Source: Urechis unicinctus (lineage: Eukaryota > Annelida > Polychaeta > Xenopneusta > Urechidae). Taken from it: a stretch of 64,000 nucleotides of DNA. Position numbers and translations under genes: made by a program. The notes beneath the pieces are model-generated. The model was not told the DNA's origin. It searched no databases and worked only from the letters and a program-made list of their open reading frames with translations. Position 1 is the stretch's first letter. The number at the start of each line of letters is the position of its first letter. Below are positions 52,747 through 64,000 of the stretch, one piece after another. The stretch covers positions 27,154,795-27,218,794 of the forward strand of contig CM067348.1 in NCBI GenBank assembly GCA_034190875.2, given 5' to 3'.

Positions 52747-53453
52747 TCAAATTAGAATTATTGAGATGGATATAGTTGCCTGTGCAAACCTTAGGAATTA
52801 TAGCAGGATATGCTTCTGTTAGGCGCATAATCGATACATAATAGACCGACAAGATTTGATGATCTTATCCAGCAAACGAGTTATATAAGCTAGTTTCGAA
52901 TAAGGTGCGTTCGACGATAGCTGCAGCTTCTCATTCTCTGGATTACCGATTTCCTTTTATGATACAAGAAATCGAAGGCTTTCGTATTGTCATAGCTACA
53001 GTTTTTCTTAGACATATGCGTTATGTACTACCAGTGATGGCAGTGTTATCTTGTCAAACAAACAGCTTCTTTCTCCAGTTTTATCGAAGGTACCATATCA
53101 CATATTTTTATAGCCTAGCACATAAATCTCAAATGCCATCCTTTGTAATGTATTTATGGCTTGCGAACGCCCTCCGGCATATTTGTGTCTGCATACGAGT
53201 AACGGAAAGGGACACGAAACTTTACAGGCTTCAATCATAAAAGGTCTGCTATCAACCACTTCTTACCAAGCCCTCTCTCACGTTAGTAAAACTATCGTAT
53301 TACCTTGGCTTACGTAGGATATAAGTTGCTGTTGGTGATAAAAGATAAGTGCGGGGCTCTTCCGACTTCCGTTATGATGGTGTAATTCAATTATCGCCCA
53401 TAGATAAGATACATTAACCAGACTCCCTGATACAATGTTTGTTATGCTAATTA

Positions 53454-53893
53454 ATGCTAATCGTGGCAGCGATTATCTTAACAACGAGTCTTCTAATCGT
53501 GCAGCAGCCAGTGCTACCGTTAATTCCATTCAATTTGTTCATTTTCTGATTATTCAAAAACCTTTGATTCTTGGTACGATAGGGCTAGAATTGTGTATTC
53601 ACAGCCTATGTATCAATGCCACCCATCAACAGTTGAGTCAGCAAGCATATCAACTCAATTTATGCTACCGCTAAATCAACAACGAAGTAAACAAAAACAA
53701 AGATGAGGACGAATATCATGATATTGTCCAATCAAAGACAACGACAGAAAGCGCTCGAAACACACGGCATCTGATTCTGATTCTGACTATTCGTGGATGC
53801 AGCATCTGAATAGCGAGGCACACATACATATCCCAGACCAGGCGCGCATTATTCGATGTCCTCATCATGTATCCGTTTCGCGCGCAGGAGTAG
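53454..53893 (+). pseudogene. Broken copy of the leader-frame candidate (U4)
   Basis: Nearly identical to the U3 copy: the same leader codons, the same frameshift and the same internal TAA. The damage therefore predates the U3/U4 duplication or was spread by conversion. Confidence 0.4.
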
Positions 53894-55611
53894 TAATGCA
53901 TTGCGTCTATTAGACGTGAATGGTATATCAGAACTCTTAGTCGTGAATATGCAAAATAGAACAAAACCAATGTTTATATTTTTATTCTAAAATTATATCA
54001 CTATAATGTGTTTACGCAATACATTTATTACCGTACAATTAAATATGAATTGTTGGATACTGCTATTTTGTGAGTAAATTCAACATTTGCAGCTACATTC
54101 GCCAGTGTTATGGCTCAATGTATGTTACGTTTCAATTTGGTAGAATTTCTAAATTGACCAGATTTTTGCACTTCCATTGTACTTGCTAAAATAATTGATC
54201 ACGATGTAAGCGCTGTCCATGGAACTACGCGTGCGCAATTCCAACAACCTCTGCTACTGTTGCCCAAACTGCTCATAAGCGTACGATGTGTAGATGCGTT
54301 GATCATGTCCCAGGTTGATATATCAATCACGTGCCATCATCAGTTTGTAACGGACTATACTATGGCCGTAGAAATAGCAGAGGTCGCAAACGTGACAGAT
54401 ATTATTTCTAAAATCACGTGCTATTTTGCCAATGTAATATTTCCCGCGAGAGCAGGTTTACGATTTTGTATGAAATTTGGCTTTGAAGATAGCCATACTG
54501 GCATAATAACGGGTAATGGCGTCATAACGCGATCATACATAAAATGAGCGCATGAGGTGTTGATGTGCTAATAGTAACGCGACCGTTTATGTATGCATGC
54601 AGGCTATGAGTGAATGACATCATATTCCAAAGCGCCACTATGAAAGGATGACACCTACTGTTGTAATCAGCACCTCTCCTACCACACGTGCCCTCAGGTC
54701 TGCAAAACTTACAGCACTGACTGTCAGCCTAAGCTGAAAGTAATTGACATGACTAGCTCTATGGTAGCGTCTACTGATGATGATGAATGGTTTCCATGGT
54801 AAGCGAGTAGTGTTGAGTTCGTTCTATGAAGAAAAGTGGCATCCCAAGACCAGTGATTTTGTCGTTGCTCAGTAACAAAGCGTGTGAGGCCATTAATAAA
54901 ATTAATGTGAGGAAATCATTGCTTCCTCACACAAAAGCAGTGAATGCAAAAGATGCTTATGTATACCATCACAGAGGCGGTGCGTATAAATTTTATTAGG
55001 CAGATATTCAATGTTTTGAAGAAATCGTGGATGCACCTAGTTAAACACATTTCGGCACTTGCCTACTGATTATGTATATCAAAGCTAGCGTAACGTTCTC
55101 TGCGATTCTCTCGCAGAGTTTCGACGGATATCCATTGTCGCCCATGGTTGGTAAACAATCGTTACTGTCGTAGGACACATCGAATTTGCACGATATTGTT
55201 TTGTTTGCGATGACGAGTTATGCACACTTGATTAAGGTTGAGTCGGTTCCTGGTCGTATCAAATCATTGGCCGGAACACTAAAGCTGAATAACCAACTTT
55301 AGCTTCCTGTGTTATGCACATATTATCCGATAGACTTGAACAAAAAGCGAATGGTGAAGCCGGAGACTCCGAGAAGCGTGTAACAGACTTGACTAGACTA
55401 CCGATATTTCTGACATAGAAGTTGCATACTGACAGGCGTTATTCTGCATATGATATTGTACTACTAATATGTAAAGGAATTGTCACATGAATTGATTGGC
55501 AAAACGATAACGTACTTAACAAAGGTGATCCAATGCAATACCATGATGGAAGAGAATCAAAAGGTTACGGATATTGCAGCTGCTGTTGCCGCTGCTGCAG
55601 CTGGTGCTGCC

Positions 55612-55730
55612 GATGATAATGATGATAATGATGATGATAATGATGATGATGATGATGATTATGATTATGATGATGATGATGATGTTATCGAGGTTAGGGA
55701 TAATGGTGATAATGATGATGGTGATAACGC
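55612..55730. repeat. (GAT)n tract in U4
   Basis: GAT/AAT repeat preceded by a GCTGCTGTTGCCGCTGCTGC run. The plus frame at 55480-55812 reads alanines then a long aspartate run; the minus frame reads poly-isoleucine. Length and purity are those of a microsatellite. The codon-aligned text downstream (INSGGFT..LS) also occurs in U3 with a stop after LS. Confidence 0.9.
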
Positions 55731-55867
55731 TTATTTCACATACATAAATTCCGGTGGTTTCACAGATGTTCTTTCGAAAATACATATTCAGTGGAACATA
55801 AGTGGTGCTTAAGTATACATGTGTCTACTTGCTGACAGCTTGAACAGACGACCGTTGATAAAGAAAT

Positions 55868-56207
55868 ATGCATACCGCAAATATCTTCAAAAATGGAATG
55901 TGCTGCTTTGCCAGTTTGGCTGATCATAGCAAAGGTAAGTTTCTTCTTCATGACCGAACATCACAATGTTTTTTAATGTCGATCAATTCGTCTATACGGA
56001 GCGGACAACGTCTCCTTTTCGACGTCAGGGTATCATTTGGCAAAGTCAGAAAACAAGAGTGTGAGGTGCTCAGTCGTTGCCAGCCTAAATCCATTCCTCT
56101 CAACTTCCTTTCATGTCCCTTCAAAGATATTCTGTTCCATCACCATAACAACAGCAAGTAGTGTCGAAAACGCGCTAAGCATTACCATGCGTAAAACCCT
56201 CGACTGA
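55868..56207 (+). CDS. Candidate two-exon small gene (U4)
   Basis: Exon 1 (ATG 55868 to 55934) ends CATAGCAAAG|GTAAGT; the intron is 94 bp; exon 2 begins at 56029 after TCTCCTTTTCGACGTCAG and ends at TGA 56205-56207. The product would be about 81 residues, including GMCCFASLADHSKG across the junction and FLSTSFHVPSK in exon 2. A TAA stop lies two codons before the ATG. U3 has the same exon lengths and phase; U1 has the same second exon. Unspliced, the first frame also runs to 56161 (97 codons), so the open frame alone proves nothing; the argument is the pairing of consensus splice sites with an open frame in two copies. No function can be assigned. Confidence 0.27.
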
Positions 56208-56714
56208 GTATTTGCTCCATAACTTTCCATACCAATAGCCTTTACAATTCACATAGTGCACCGTAACACTATGTCAGATGCACCCCACTTCCACGCCCCC
56301 TAGCGCTATGTGGTGCTGGGACGACCCTTTTATGTCACGATCAGTGATACGGCAAATGATTACAAAGACGCCATGCTATACCATGGACAAAAACCACACT
56401 TTATGCAATGGATCAGACAGGCATCGTGAGATATTGTGCGGAACAATTGCATAATAGACAATCCAATGTCATATCAATGTCACATTGCTGATGACGTTGA
56501 TAACATTTGGCATTTAGCACCAATGATAGATGATTCAAATGTTGCCCCATTGTCTCGACTTCTGTCGCGTGATAACCATACGTTCATCTCTGAATACCTG
56601 CCACAGTATCGATGTATGACGTGATGTTATATCTGCCTCCTGCAAAGGAACTTTATATATTGATGGATCAATAACTATCAGCATGGTTAAATGAATCAAT
56701 TTGGGTTACGACTG

Positions 56715-57155
56715 TGTTGTAACTGCAGTGGGTGAATATCACTACTGTTGAGTGCTTATCAGTGTGGTGATCGCTTATCATTAATGTTGAGAGTGCTTAT
56801 CAGTGTCGTGAGCGCATATCATTACTGTTGAGAGTGCTTATCAGTGTGGTGAGTGCATGTCAGGATTGTTGAGAATGCTTATCAGTGTGATGAGCGCATA
56901 TCATAACTGTTGAAAGTGTTTATCATTGTGGTGAGCGCATGTCATTATTGTTGAGAGTGTATATAAGTGTGGTGAGCGCATGTCATTACTGTTGAGAGTG
57001 CTTCTCAGTGTGGTGAGCTCATGTCATTACTGTTGAGACTGCTTATCAGTGTGGTGAGCGCGGGTCATTAATGTTGAGAGTGCTTATCAGCGTGGTGAGC
57101 GCATGCCATTACTGTTGAGGGAGCTTATCAGTGTGGTGAGTGCGGGTAATTACTA
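56715..57155. repeat. 41-bp minisatellite, U4 (about 10 units)
   Basis: Expanded version of the array seen in U1 and U3. Units read GTGTGGTGAGCGCATGTCAT then TACTGTTGAGAGTGCTTATCA with scattered changes; they are less uniform than those of U3. Confidence 0.93.
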
Positions 57156-57197
57156 CCAAAAGAAGCCTGTCACTGCTACAGCGAACGCAAAAGAAAC

Positions 57198-57505
57198 TAA
57201 CGTGAGCAGTTACGTGGCCGTGTCAACTGATCAAGATGAACTTCTTTCCCGGAAAGTAACGTGAGCAGTTACGTGGCCGTGTCCACTGATCAAGATGAAC
57301 TTCTTTCCCGGAAAGTAATTATCGTGGCCAGTTACGTGGCCGTGTCCACTGATCAAGATGAACTTCTTTCCCGGAAAGTAATTATCGTGGCCAGTTACGT
57401 GGCCGTGTCCACTGATCAAGATGAACTTCTTTCCCGGAAAGCAATTATCGTGGCCAGTTATATGGCCGTTTCCAATGATCTAGATAAACCTCGATCCCGG
57501 TAAGA
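57198..57505. repeat. 59-63-bp tandem repeat, five units (U4)
   Basis: Units run from AGTTACGTGGCCGTGTCCAC to TTTCCCGGAAAGTAATTAT; the later units are 63 bp, so they keep one reading frame (a 21-residue repeat containing STDQDELLSRK on the plus strand, and another on the minus strand). TTCCCGGAA occurs at 57246, 57305, 57368 and 57431. The last unit has degenerated to TCCCGGTAAGAGAG. A single diverged relative of the unit sits at the ATG-to-GTAAGC stretch of every U copy. Confidence 0.92.
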
Positions 57506-58375
57506 GAGAAGCTACTCCATTGATAAGCACCCCCGGTCCACAGCACTGACGCTAAGTAACAAAACCTGTTCCTCGCCGATAAACGTTAATTGAATAAACT
57601 TTGCTTTTTGCCTTATCCACAGAATAAAAAGCGATAATGCAGCACTTAATATGTGATAGATAATTTAACCGAGCTATTTTTGTAAACAATGAAGTTTTGA
57701 TGACTGACTCCAAGCTATATGGTGCACCATTTTGTTGTTACTGATTGGCTGTATCACAAAATATCGTATATCTGCCATTAATTTGATATCCATTTTACTT
57801 CAATGACAATTTGCATTTTCTTACACGTCACTTTGTACCATTTCGCGTTCTACATGGTATGAGAGGGGTATAGTTCTACAGGCTGATTTCGAATAATGCG
57901 CGTTCGACGAAAACCGCGGCATGCTCTGATTAACCCCTTCACTTCTTTAATACTAGAAATTCGGATGTTTTCTTATTGTCATAACAACATTTGTTTCTTA
58001 GGCATAGGTCTTATGCACTACCAGTGACGGCAGTGTTGTCTTGTCAAGCAACTAGCATCTTTCCCCATTGATCTATCGCAAGCTTTGTCGAAGGTACCGT
58101 ATCATATATTTTTATAGCCAGCGCACATAAATCTCAAATGCCATCTTTTCTAATGTATTGATGGCTTCCGGCACATTTGTGCCTGCATACGAGTAACAGG
58201 AAGGGAAACAAAACTTTACATGCTTCAGTCATAAACAGACTGCTATCAACTACTTCCTACCATGTCCTATCTCAAGTTAGTACAACCATCGCATTACATT
58301 GGCTACATTGGATCAGGGATGCTTTTGATGAAGAAAGAGAAGTGTTAAGCTCTTCCGATTATAATCTAGACAAGA

Positions 58376-61151
58376 TAATCTCTTTGATGTTATTATGTGT
58401 CATCTTTGGATTCGTATGGTTATAGATATGTCTAATATGTAACTGGCATAATTCATTTTGATCCTTCAATCTTATATATCTATCTTCTGTTACCGACGCA
58501 AACTTTCAAATTGATGGCAAGATACGGAATTGCGCATCATAAGTTTTTTGTCATTATTTTTTCACCCACAATCCGATGAAAGATGTTTTCCAGTCTTCAT
58601 TCAGTCAGCTTCCAATCAGCACCTGTTCTCACATATGTTCGACGTACGAGCCATTATTGTTGGATCAAATGCGTGGAAAATTGTAAGACAATAACTGCAT
58701 AATGTAGGTAGAGTAGTGACTGCAGTTTTAGAACAATTAATGGAATGCGTCGTGTTATTTGCCGATAACAATTTTGCCGTTTATTATTACCTGAATGTAA
58801 CAAATCTCAGTATGAATAAGAATAATTGCACGAATAGCAACGGTTCACGCCTGAGGTATTGCTCAGAGTTGGTCAACGTAAACAATATAAGTTCACTTTG
58901 TCAAAGAGTTTCAACCAAGTCAAAGAGTGTTCAACTACGTTTCATATTTACTGTGTATAGTATCAGTGTTTGATCATCTTCGGGGGAAATAAATGTCACC
59001 GTCATTAACACAATCTCCGACATGTCAGCATATTATCATCAAAATGCCCCAAACTACGTAGCGGCAACGCACATTGTTTGTGAAAGAAAATTGCAACAAT
59101 CAAATTTAGATTCCATTTCTCTTTTTTTACGTCATGTTAGGTATTAGCATTTGTAACAAAAGGTTTGTATGTAAACAACCTTCGAAATCAATACCATCTC
59201 ACAGCTGAGCGGATCGTTGCGATCTAGCACCAAACGAAAATCCCACAAATGATCTGCTGCTGAATGCATGACAGCAGTGATACTACGCCATCGATAATGC
59301 AAGAGAGAGACACAGGTTGTACATGCTGAGAGTGATGGCAGGTTTCGTTTGTTTGCTGTCTGAATAAAGCATCGGAACAGAAGTGAAAGCGGCCACTGCA
59401 GCGAAGGATATACATTATTTAGTCTCCGAAATGTTTACATATTTGCGAAAGGAATTATGTCGAATACGGTCTATGATTGATCACAATATTAAGTCATCAA
59501 ATCGCACACCTTGTGGAGTAGACACGATGGTGATGATAGTTAACTTTTATATGAAATACATAAAGTTGCATTATGAATGTACGTACTTACCATGGTCACT
59601 TGATAAAATTAATGTGTGAATTACCATTTGTCAGCAGCATCTGAGGGTGATCTTTAACCACACACGGTCACATTACGCTACTAACATTACACATTGAATA
59701 TAACATAGATTAATGCTCTGAGATTGCATACATAGTTTTTCAAGTAGAAAGTATATGTCGACTGCTTAACTTTTCATACATTGGATACAATGTCCATACA
59801 TATCTCCATGTTAAGCATAAAGGGGTTTGTCTACTCAATTTGACAGCAGTCTTTAGACAAACCAAATCTGGGTAACGTTCAATCAATATCCTACAAGGTA
59901 AACATTAACGGCGACTCTGTCGCGTTTAAAGTTTGAGTAAATACTATTTTGTAGGATCCATGTTTTCATCCGTTTTTGCATTGTTAATACAATAGCTCGA
60001 TTGTAATCGTTTCTATGTAATGAGAACAACAAACTCGGTTTACAAAGATCTGGTTATGAGTAGCGAACGAATCCACTAGCCACCCATGCACATATCGTTT
60101 TCTGACATCATCGCCCGCTTTTTTCATCGCTGAATATCTTGTAACATCTACCAGGGGCCATATTTTATTATTAATTGATATTTCGTAAGAAATATGGGAT
60201 CATTCTTAACAAAAGCCTGATAGGAAGCAGGGTGTCACAGATTAAGCTTATATTTCTCGGATATTATTTCCAAGCGTAGCATGAAACAGTGTATAAAGTT
60301 TTTTCCACAACTGAATTTTGATAATTTTTGATAAATAGCACCGTGAATAGTGGAGATTATGTCCGAGCATAATCGACATGATCTGCACAAGTTGCTCTCA
60401 TCTGTCACTTTTGTGCTGCTTGATATATGCAACGGGTTAGACGCCTGCACGTCTATAAATACTTCATGGTCTATGTAGAGTTATGAAATTCATGGGCGAA
60501 ATAGAGCTTATCAATTTCTATATCGGTCCATTATCTATTTAGACCGAGGAAAGCGTGCATACCATTTCCCATGACCAATGCACAAGATATTTGAAATTCG
60601 CATAACCTTCCGGGCCCATGACAAGATGTCGAACTCTTTATGCTTTATTGTCACATCCCCAATCTGAATGTATAACAGTAAATATACGAGAGAATACGAT
60701 GCCGCTTCCTTGTGACTTTGAAATTATATATTGCTATTAAAACATACCTAAAGCTTTCAGAATTGTGGATCATAAGTTGTTAGAGATTTGCACAAAACCT
60801 TTTGTCAATATGATCACCGAAATGAACGATACTTATGGTTGCAGAGTCTTACTCCATAGATCTGTCAAGTTGGTTTATAATGTTCTAACCCAAAAGCCAA
60901 AAACATCATTGCATACCATCGTGCAATGTTTGTTTTGTCATGTAACTGATCATAGCAGAGCCTGTTATAAACATATTTTATTGATCTCAGCCGAGCTAGA
61001 ATGAATATGACATATCACACGTAGTTACTGCTGACTTCAGAGCGGTTTAGAATGCGATTATTAAGCAACACCGTAATGTTATATTTCAGATGGTCATAAC
61101 ACAGTATCTTTGTCTCAGTCTGACAAATAATTTTGCCCATGACTTAAATGG
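58376..61151. other. Mostly single-copy DNA, no firm gene
   Basis: Open frames at 58716-58973 (85 codons), 59383-59619 (78) and 60765-61004 (79-80, from a GTG or an upstream acceptor) have mixed, protein-like composition but no recognised domain. The last follows AAGCTTTCAG at 60760, a fair splice acceptor, and contains a stretch resembling the first exon of the U3/U4 candidate. Nothing else is supported. Confidence 0.4.
60762..61004 (+). CDS. Weak exon candidate related to the U-array first exon
   Basis: The frame is open from an acceptor-like AAGCTTTCAG (to 60760) to TGA at 61002-61004. It has five cysteines and the segment LHTIVQCLFCHVTDHSRA, which lines up with MHT...GMCCFASLADHSK of U4 exon 1; at DNA level GCATACC, AATGT and CTGATCATAGCA are shared in order. 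There is no donor at the equivalent place. The match is short and was judged by eye, so homology is possible rather than shown. Confidence 0.18.
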   Translation: MVDHKLLEICTKPFVNMITEMNDTYGCRVLLHRSVKLVYNVLTQKPKTSLHTIVQCLFCHVTDHSRACYKHILLISAELE

Positions 61152-61159
61152 ATGAATGA

Positions 61160-61510
61160 CAGCATGGACCACAATTCACAAAGATTTTGGATGATGTTGC
61201 ACAAAGATTATTTATCATACTCCACAAAGAGTTTTGATCATACTCCACAAAGATTTTGGATCATACTGCACAATAATTATGGATCATACTCAACAAAGAA
61301 TTTTTATCATACTCCTCATTTTATTTCATCATATCATGTATGATAGTCCAAAAAGATTTTTGGATCATACTCCGCAAATATTTGGATCACATTTCACAAA
61401 GATTTTGGATCATACTCCACAAAGATTTTGGATCATACTCAACGACGATTTTGGATCATAGTCCGCAAATATTTTGGATCATAGTCCACAAAGATTTATA
61501 GAAAGATTTT
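61160..61510. repeat. Minisatellite with 23-bp units
   Basis: About 15 variants of CATACTCCACAAAGATTTTG plus GAT. Unit length drifts between 21 and 24, so reading frames through it shift; the two frames listed over it are artefacts. Confidence 0.92.
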
Positions 61511-62794
61511 TGACTATCCGTGTTAAGACACATCACGCGATGTTAATTATTTCTGACGATGTCTGATGGATTGTCTCATTATGTGCTCTGAGAAAATTAT
61601 AAAGCTCATAACATTTGCCATTCCCTTGACCAGGCGATTTTGTTCGTCACGAAATAACTCACCTTTATGTTGTTGCCTCGACAGAACACTATAATAGCAA
61701 GTATCAAAGATCAACCATTCTTTCGACCTTAGGCGATTACATCCTCTAGATGGCCGAGTAAACAACCCAGATATAACATATGTATCCACATCCAAAATAT
61801 TGAATATATGCCTTGCACATACAAAATGAAGGCAGGCTGAAGATTACATGGAAGCGTTGAGCTCGCTGGGGTGTGACGTAACAGCTGTAGTATCAGCTTA
61901 ACAAAGATCATATATTCCGGGATACGCGCAAAACTCTGATTGTCCGACCCTTGACCGTCCAGTTGTAAAACATTTCTGTTAACACAAGACGCACCTAAAT
62001 TTTGTTGGGCTATTGATACTGCCTTAGATGCATTTTCGGTTACTTGGCAGTACGACCATTGTTACTTGATATTTGGCTGAGAGCTAGACAGTAACCTCCG
62101 GCTCTAAGTCTTGTACACGACGACATATTGTAACATAATAAACACCTATACACATGAAGACATTGAACAGACTTCCTCACTCACCAACCACTGGTAAAAG
62201 TGATCATTGCCTTGGTGGCGATCACCTGAACGCGCCCAAGAAACAACACACATAACATCTGGTCAGCATACAGCAATTTTCGTGTCATAGAATCCGCCCG
62301 TAGATTAATCTTGTTGATTTGTTTGTTTTTAATTTGGACTCAAGGTTAACCCAAAGGTCAGTTGGGCATCATACCAGGCAAGCTTATTATGTGGCTCAGC
62401 GAATGTAATACATTGTTAACAGACATAAACTTTGGTGCATTCTCAAAGCATAATCTTCGTTCAAGGTATAACAACGATTGGTTGCTAATTATCACTGAAC
62501 AAGACACAAACACACAACAAAATGAAAAATACAGGGTTATAACATCGGCAGCGGATATGTGAAGATTACTGAATCTATGCAGTGCGAATATAACTTTAGA
62601 TAATCTATGGGATGATTGGAATATCCGTTTTATATACGCCATGATGACATCACGTTAGATGGGTTTTGAATGCAGAGACCATCGACATTGATGCTGACAG
62701 GTTTATATCATGTCCTTCCGCAGATAACACATTCTGTCTAGAATAACGTATAAAGTAAGTTGGGTGGATAAATATCGATGATGAAGACGTTGCT
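61511..62794. other. Unassigned DNA
   Basis: A plus frame (62362-62562, 66 codons) and an antisense frame (62358-62642, 94 codons) overlap near 62.4 kb; both are open and neither has a recognised motif, so at most one is real and probably none. Confidence 0.4.
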
Positions 62795-62814
62795 TTTCCT
62801 ACTGCTGCTGCTGA

Positions 62815-62816
62815 TA

Positions 62817-62886
<70 letters not shown>

Positions 62887-62932
62887 CGACGACGATGATG
62901 ATGATGATGATGACGACGATGATGATGATCAG
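62815..62932. repeat. (GAT)n microsatellite
   Basis: Nearly pure ATG/GAT repeat with a few GAC variants. The poly-methionine frame at 62778-63083 is an artefact of reading it. Confidence 0.95.
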
Positions 62933-64000
62933 AGACCATTCACTTAGCTCTCATGACCATGAAACTTGCAGTGTTAACGTGATCTGCGTCAATTCACTTA
63001 CTTACGGTATTTCTAGAACCTGTAACACACCACCGCATACTACACAGCAGCATGCAGCAGAAAAAACAACAACTTTTCATTGAATAAAATGGGACTCAAT
63101 AAGCTTAACGTGCCAATCACTATTAAATCTAGGTTGGTACTCCTTATCCAAATCCTTGTTTGAAGATTTAGTTGCACGCTTAATGGACCACAACCAACGT
63201 TGGGTAAGTAATTAAAAACAGCATCGCACCAATATCCAGTAACAATGTCAAACTATTTATGTCAAAGGATTTTTATAGACACTGTTAAGTAATCATATAA
63301 TTGTAAGTTGAAGAATGAAGTGCCATAATGCTACCCACATTATGAGAAGGGTGCGTGCTAAGACCCTCTGTTTTTCTTACTGTAAATGTTGCTTGTAATA
63401 ATGTAAGAGTCACTTCGTCGATTGTGTAGAATTGACTGAAATGGTACCACTTATATTATCAACAAGGCATTCGTGTTCGGCTGCTTAGCGCACAATGTGC
63501 ACGCTTATGGGAAAAGAGTTAATGAATTAAGTCCAACAGTTACGTGTTGTGAGAAGCAATAACAATGGGTATGTTTACAGGCATCTTATTCTGTGCAATT
63601 TGAGTAAATTAGCCACTGTTTGTTTTTCTCAGGACAAGCAAACGTAATGAGAAAAAAGTATATTCTCCTTATCGATATCTGAACTCCGTTGTGTGAATAC
63701 ATATACCACTCAGAGTCATGTCGCGCAGATTTGCTAACACGCGCACGCGGATTGCTTGGTATTGTGCGTTTATAAACGGGTCAATTGTACGCGGATTCAT
63801 TATGACTTAACCACGAGTTCTGATAATGGCAAGACACCACACAGGATGGCTATTGTTTAATCATGTTCGGTCTTTCCCACAGCTTCTACCTTTCAAGAAC
63901 CATCTGAACGAGGCAAAGCCAAATAATTTTATATCAGTGTTGCAAAAGCTGGAACGCATGCGGGCAATAATTTGCAAATGAAATTACTTTATTGGTAGGA
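62933..64000. other. Unassigned DNA to the window end
   Basis: No gene or repeat is supported in this last kilobase. Confidence 0.4.

Larger units (their letters stand above)
48836..53369. repeat. U3: full unit of the U array
   Basis: U3 matches U4 almost base for base from 48837 to 50160 and matches U2 almost base for base from 50168 to about 51640, so its left part is closest to U4 and its middle closest to U2. That mosaic suggests unequal crossing-over or gene conversion. It contains broken leader frame, TATA-like cassette with TATGAAAGG (50035), a candidate two-exon gene (52151-52528) and the 41-bp minisatellite. The 111-codon frame at 52905-53240 is broken in U4. Confidence 0.92.
53370..58375. 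repeat. U4: last unit of the U array
   Basis: Shares the first 1.4 kb almost unchanged with U3, then diverges: the middle (55050-55300) is shortened and carries about 60 bases not in other copies, and a (GAT)n tract interrupts the region equivalent to U3 51960-52010. The expanded 41-bp and 59-63-bp arrays make this the longest unit. Homology to the end of U3 fades near 58375. Confidence 0.88.

Noticed and set aside
52905-53240. 111-codon plus frame at the end of U3
   Set aside because: The equivalent DNA in U4 (57900-58230) has several indels and stops in this frame.
49695-54547. Paired frames 49695-49943 (U3) and 54260-54547 (U4), reading VANVTD and ITCYFANVIF
   Set aside because: The surrounding DNA is nearly identical whether coding or not, and the few differences are about six replacement to two silent; U1 and U2 versions end elsewhere. 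Kept only as a weak possibility.
54655-54793. Cysteine-containing frame upstream of the ATG-to-GTAAGC stretch (YCCNQHLSYHTCPQVCK) that looked like a secreted peptide
   Set aside because: It is interrupted by TGA in U2 and preceded by stops in U1, U3 and U4, so it is not maintained across units.
61152-61461. Two overlapping frames with HTPQRFW-like repeats
   Set aside because: They are translations of the 23-bp minisatellite; unit-length changes shift the frame.

Overview
This window reads as nuclear, gene-poor DNA from a eukaryote, most likely a marine invertebrate animal. That placement is an inference from four things: AT-rich composition, long (TA)n, (GA)n/(CT)n and (GAT)n microsatellites, no compact operon-like coding, and one short transposon-like element near 36.2 kb with a C-run/G-run core and GTAGCT/AGCTAC ends of a kind common in such genomes. 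The species cannot be identified. I recognise no rRNA, tRNA, CRISPR array, virus or known protein family. Open frames are short, and most break or frameshift when duplicated copies of the same DNA are compared.

Layout. From 1 to about 31.6 kb there is one superfamily of long direct duplications. Blocks at 1-496 and 1716-2820 recur at 6533-7073 and 9139-10232. An 8 kb unit (10512-18862, 'copy A') is followed directly by a second copy (18863-26813, 'copy B') and then by an old, rearranged third derivative (26814-31640). Comparing A with B exposes an 824-bp insertion at 12873-13696, flanked by a perfect 8-bp target duplication, and a patch at 10.79-11.10 kb where short blocks are shuffled. From 31.6 to 42.1 kb the DNA is mostly single copy, broken by microsatellites, a 33-bp-scale minisatellite (34.3-34.6 kb) and the short transposon-like element. 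From 42.1 to 58.4 kb there is a second tandem array, called here the U array: a fragment U0, then U1 43118-46766, U2 46767-48835, U3 48836-53369 and U4 53370-58375. The units share a nested set of modules: a hydrophobic-leader open frame, a TATA-bearing conserved cassette, a possible two-exon small gene, a 41-bp minisatellite and a 59-63-bp repeat. From 58.4 to 64 kb the DNA is again mostly single copy, with a 23-bp minisatellite and a (GAT)n tract.

The most interesting signal is that the U units look like a tandem family of short, fast-changing genes or gene relics. U1 holds the longest open frame of the window (150 codons, 43189-43641) with a signal-peptide-like start; U2, U3 and U4 hold broken versions. 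U3 and U4 each hold a short exon ending in AAAG|GTAAGT and a second exon after a conserved pyrimidine-rich CAG, joined in the same phase; U1 keeps the second exon at identical length. A diverged relative of the first exon lies near 60.9 kb. Substitution counts made by hand do not prove coding, so these calls stay low in confidence. All alignments were done by eye and boundaries are good to roughly 10-50 bases.
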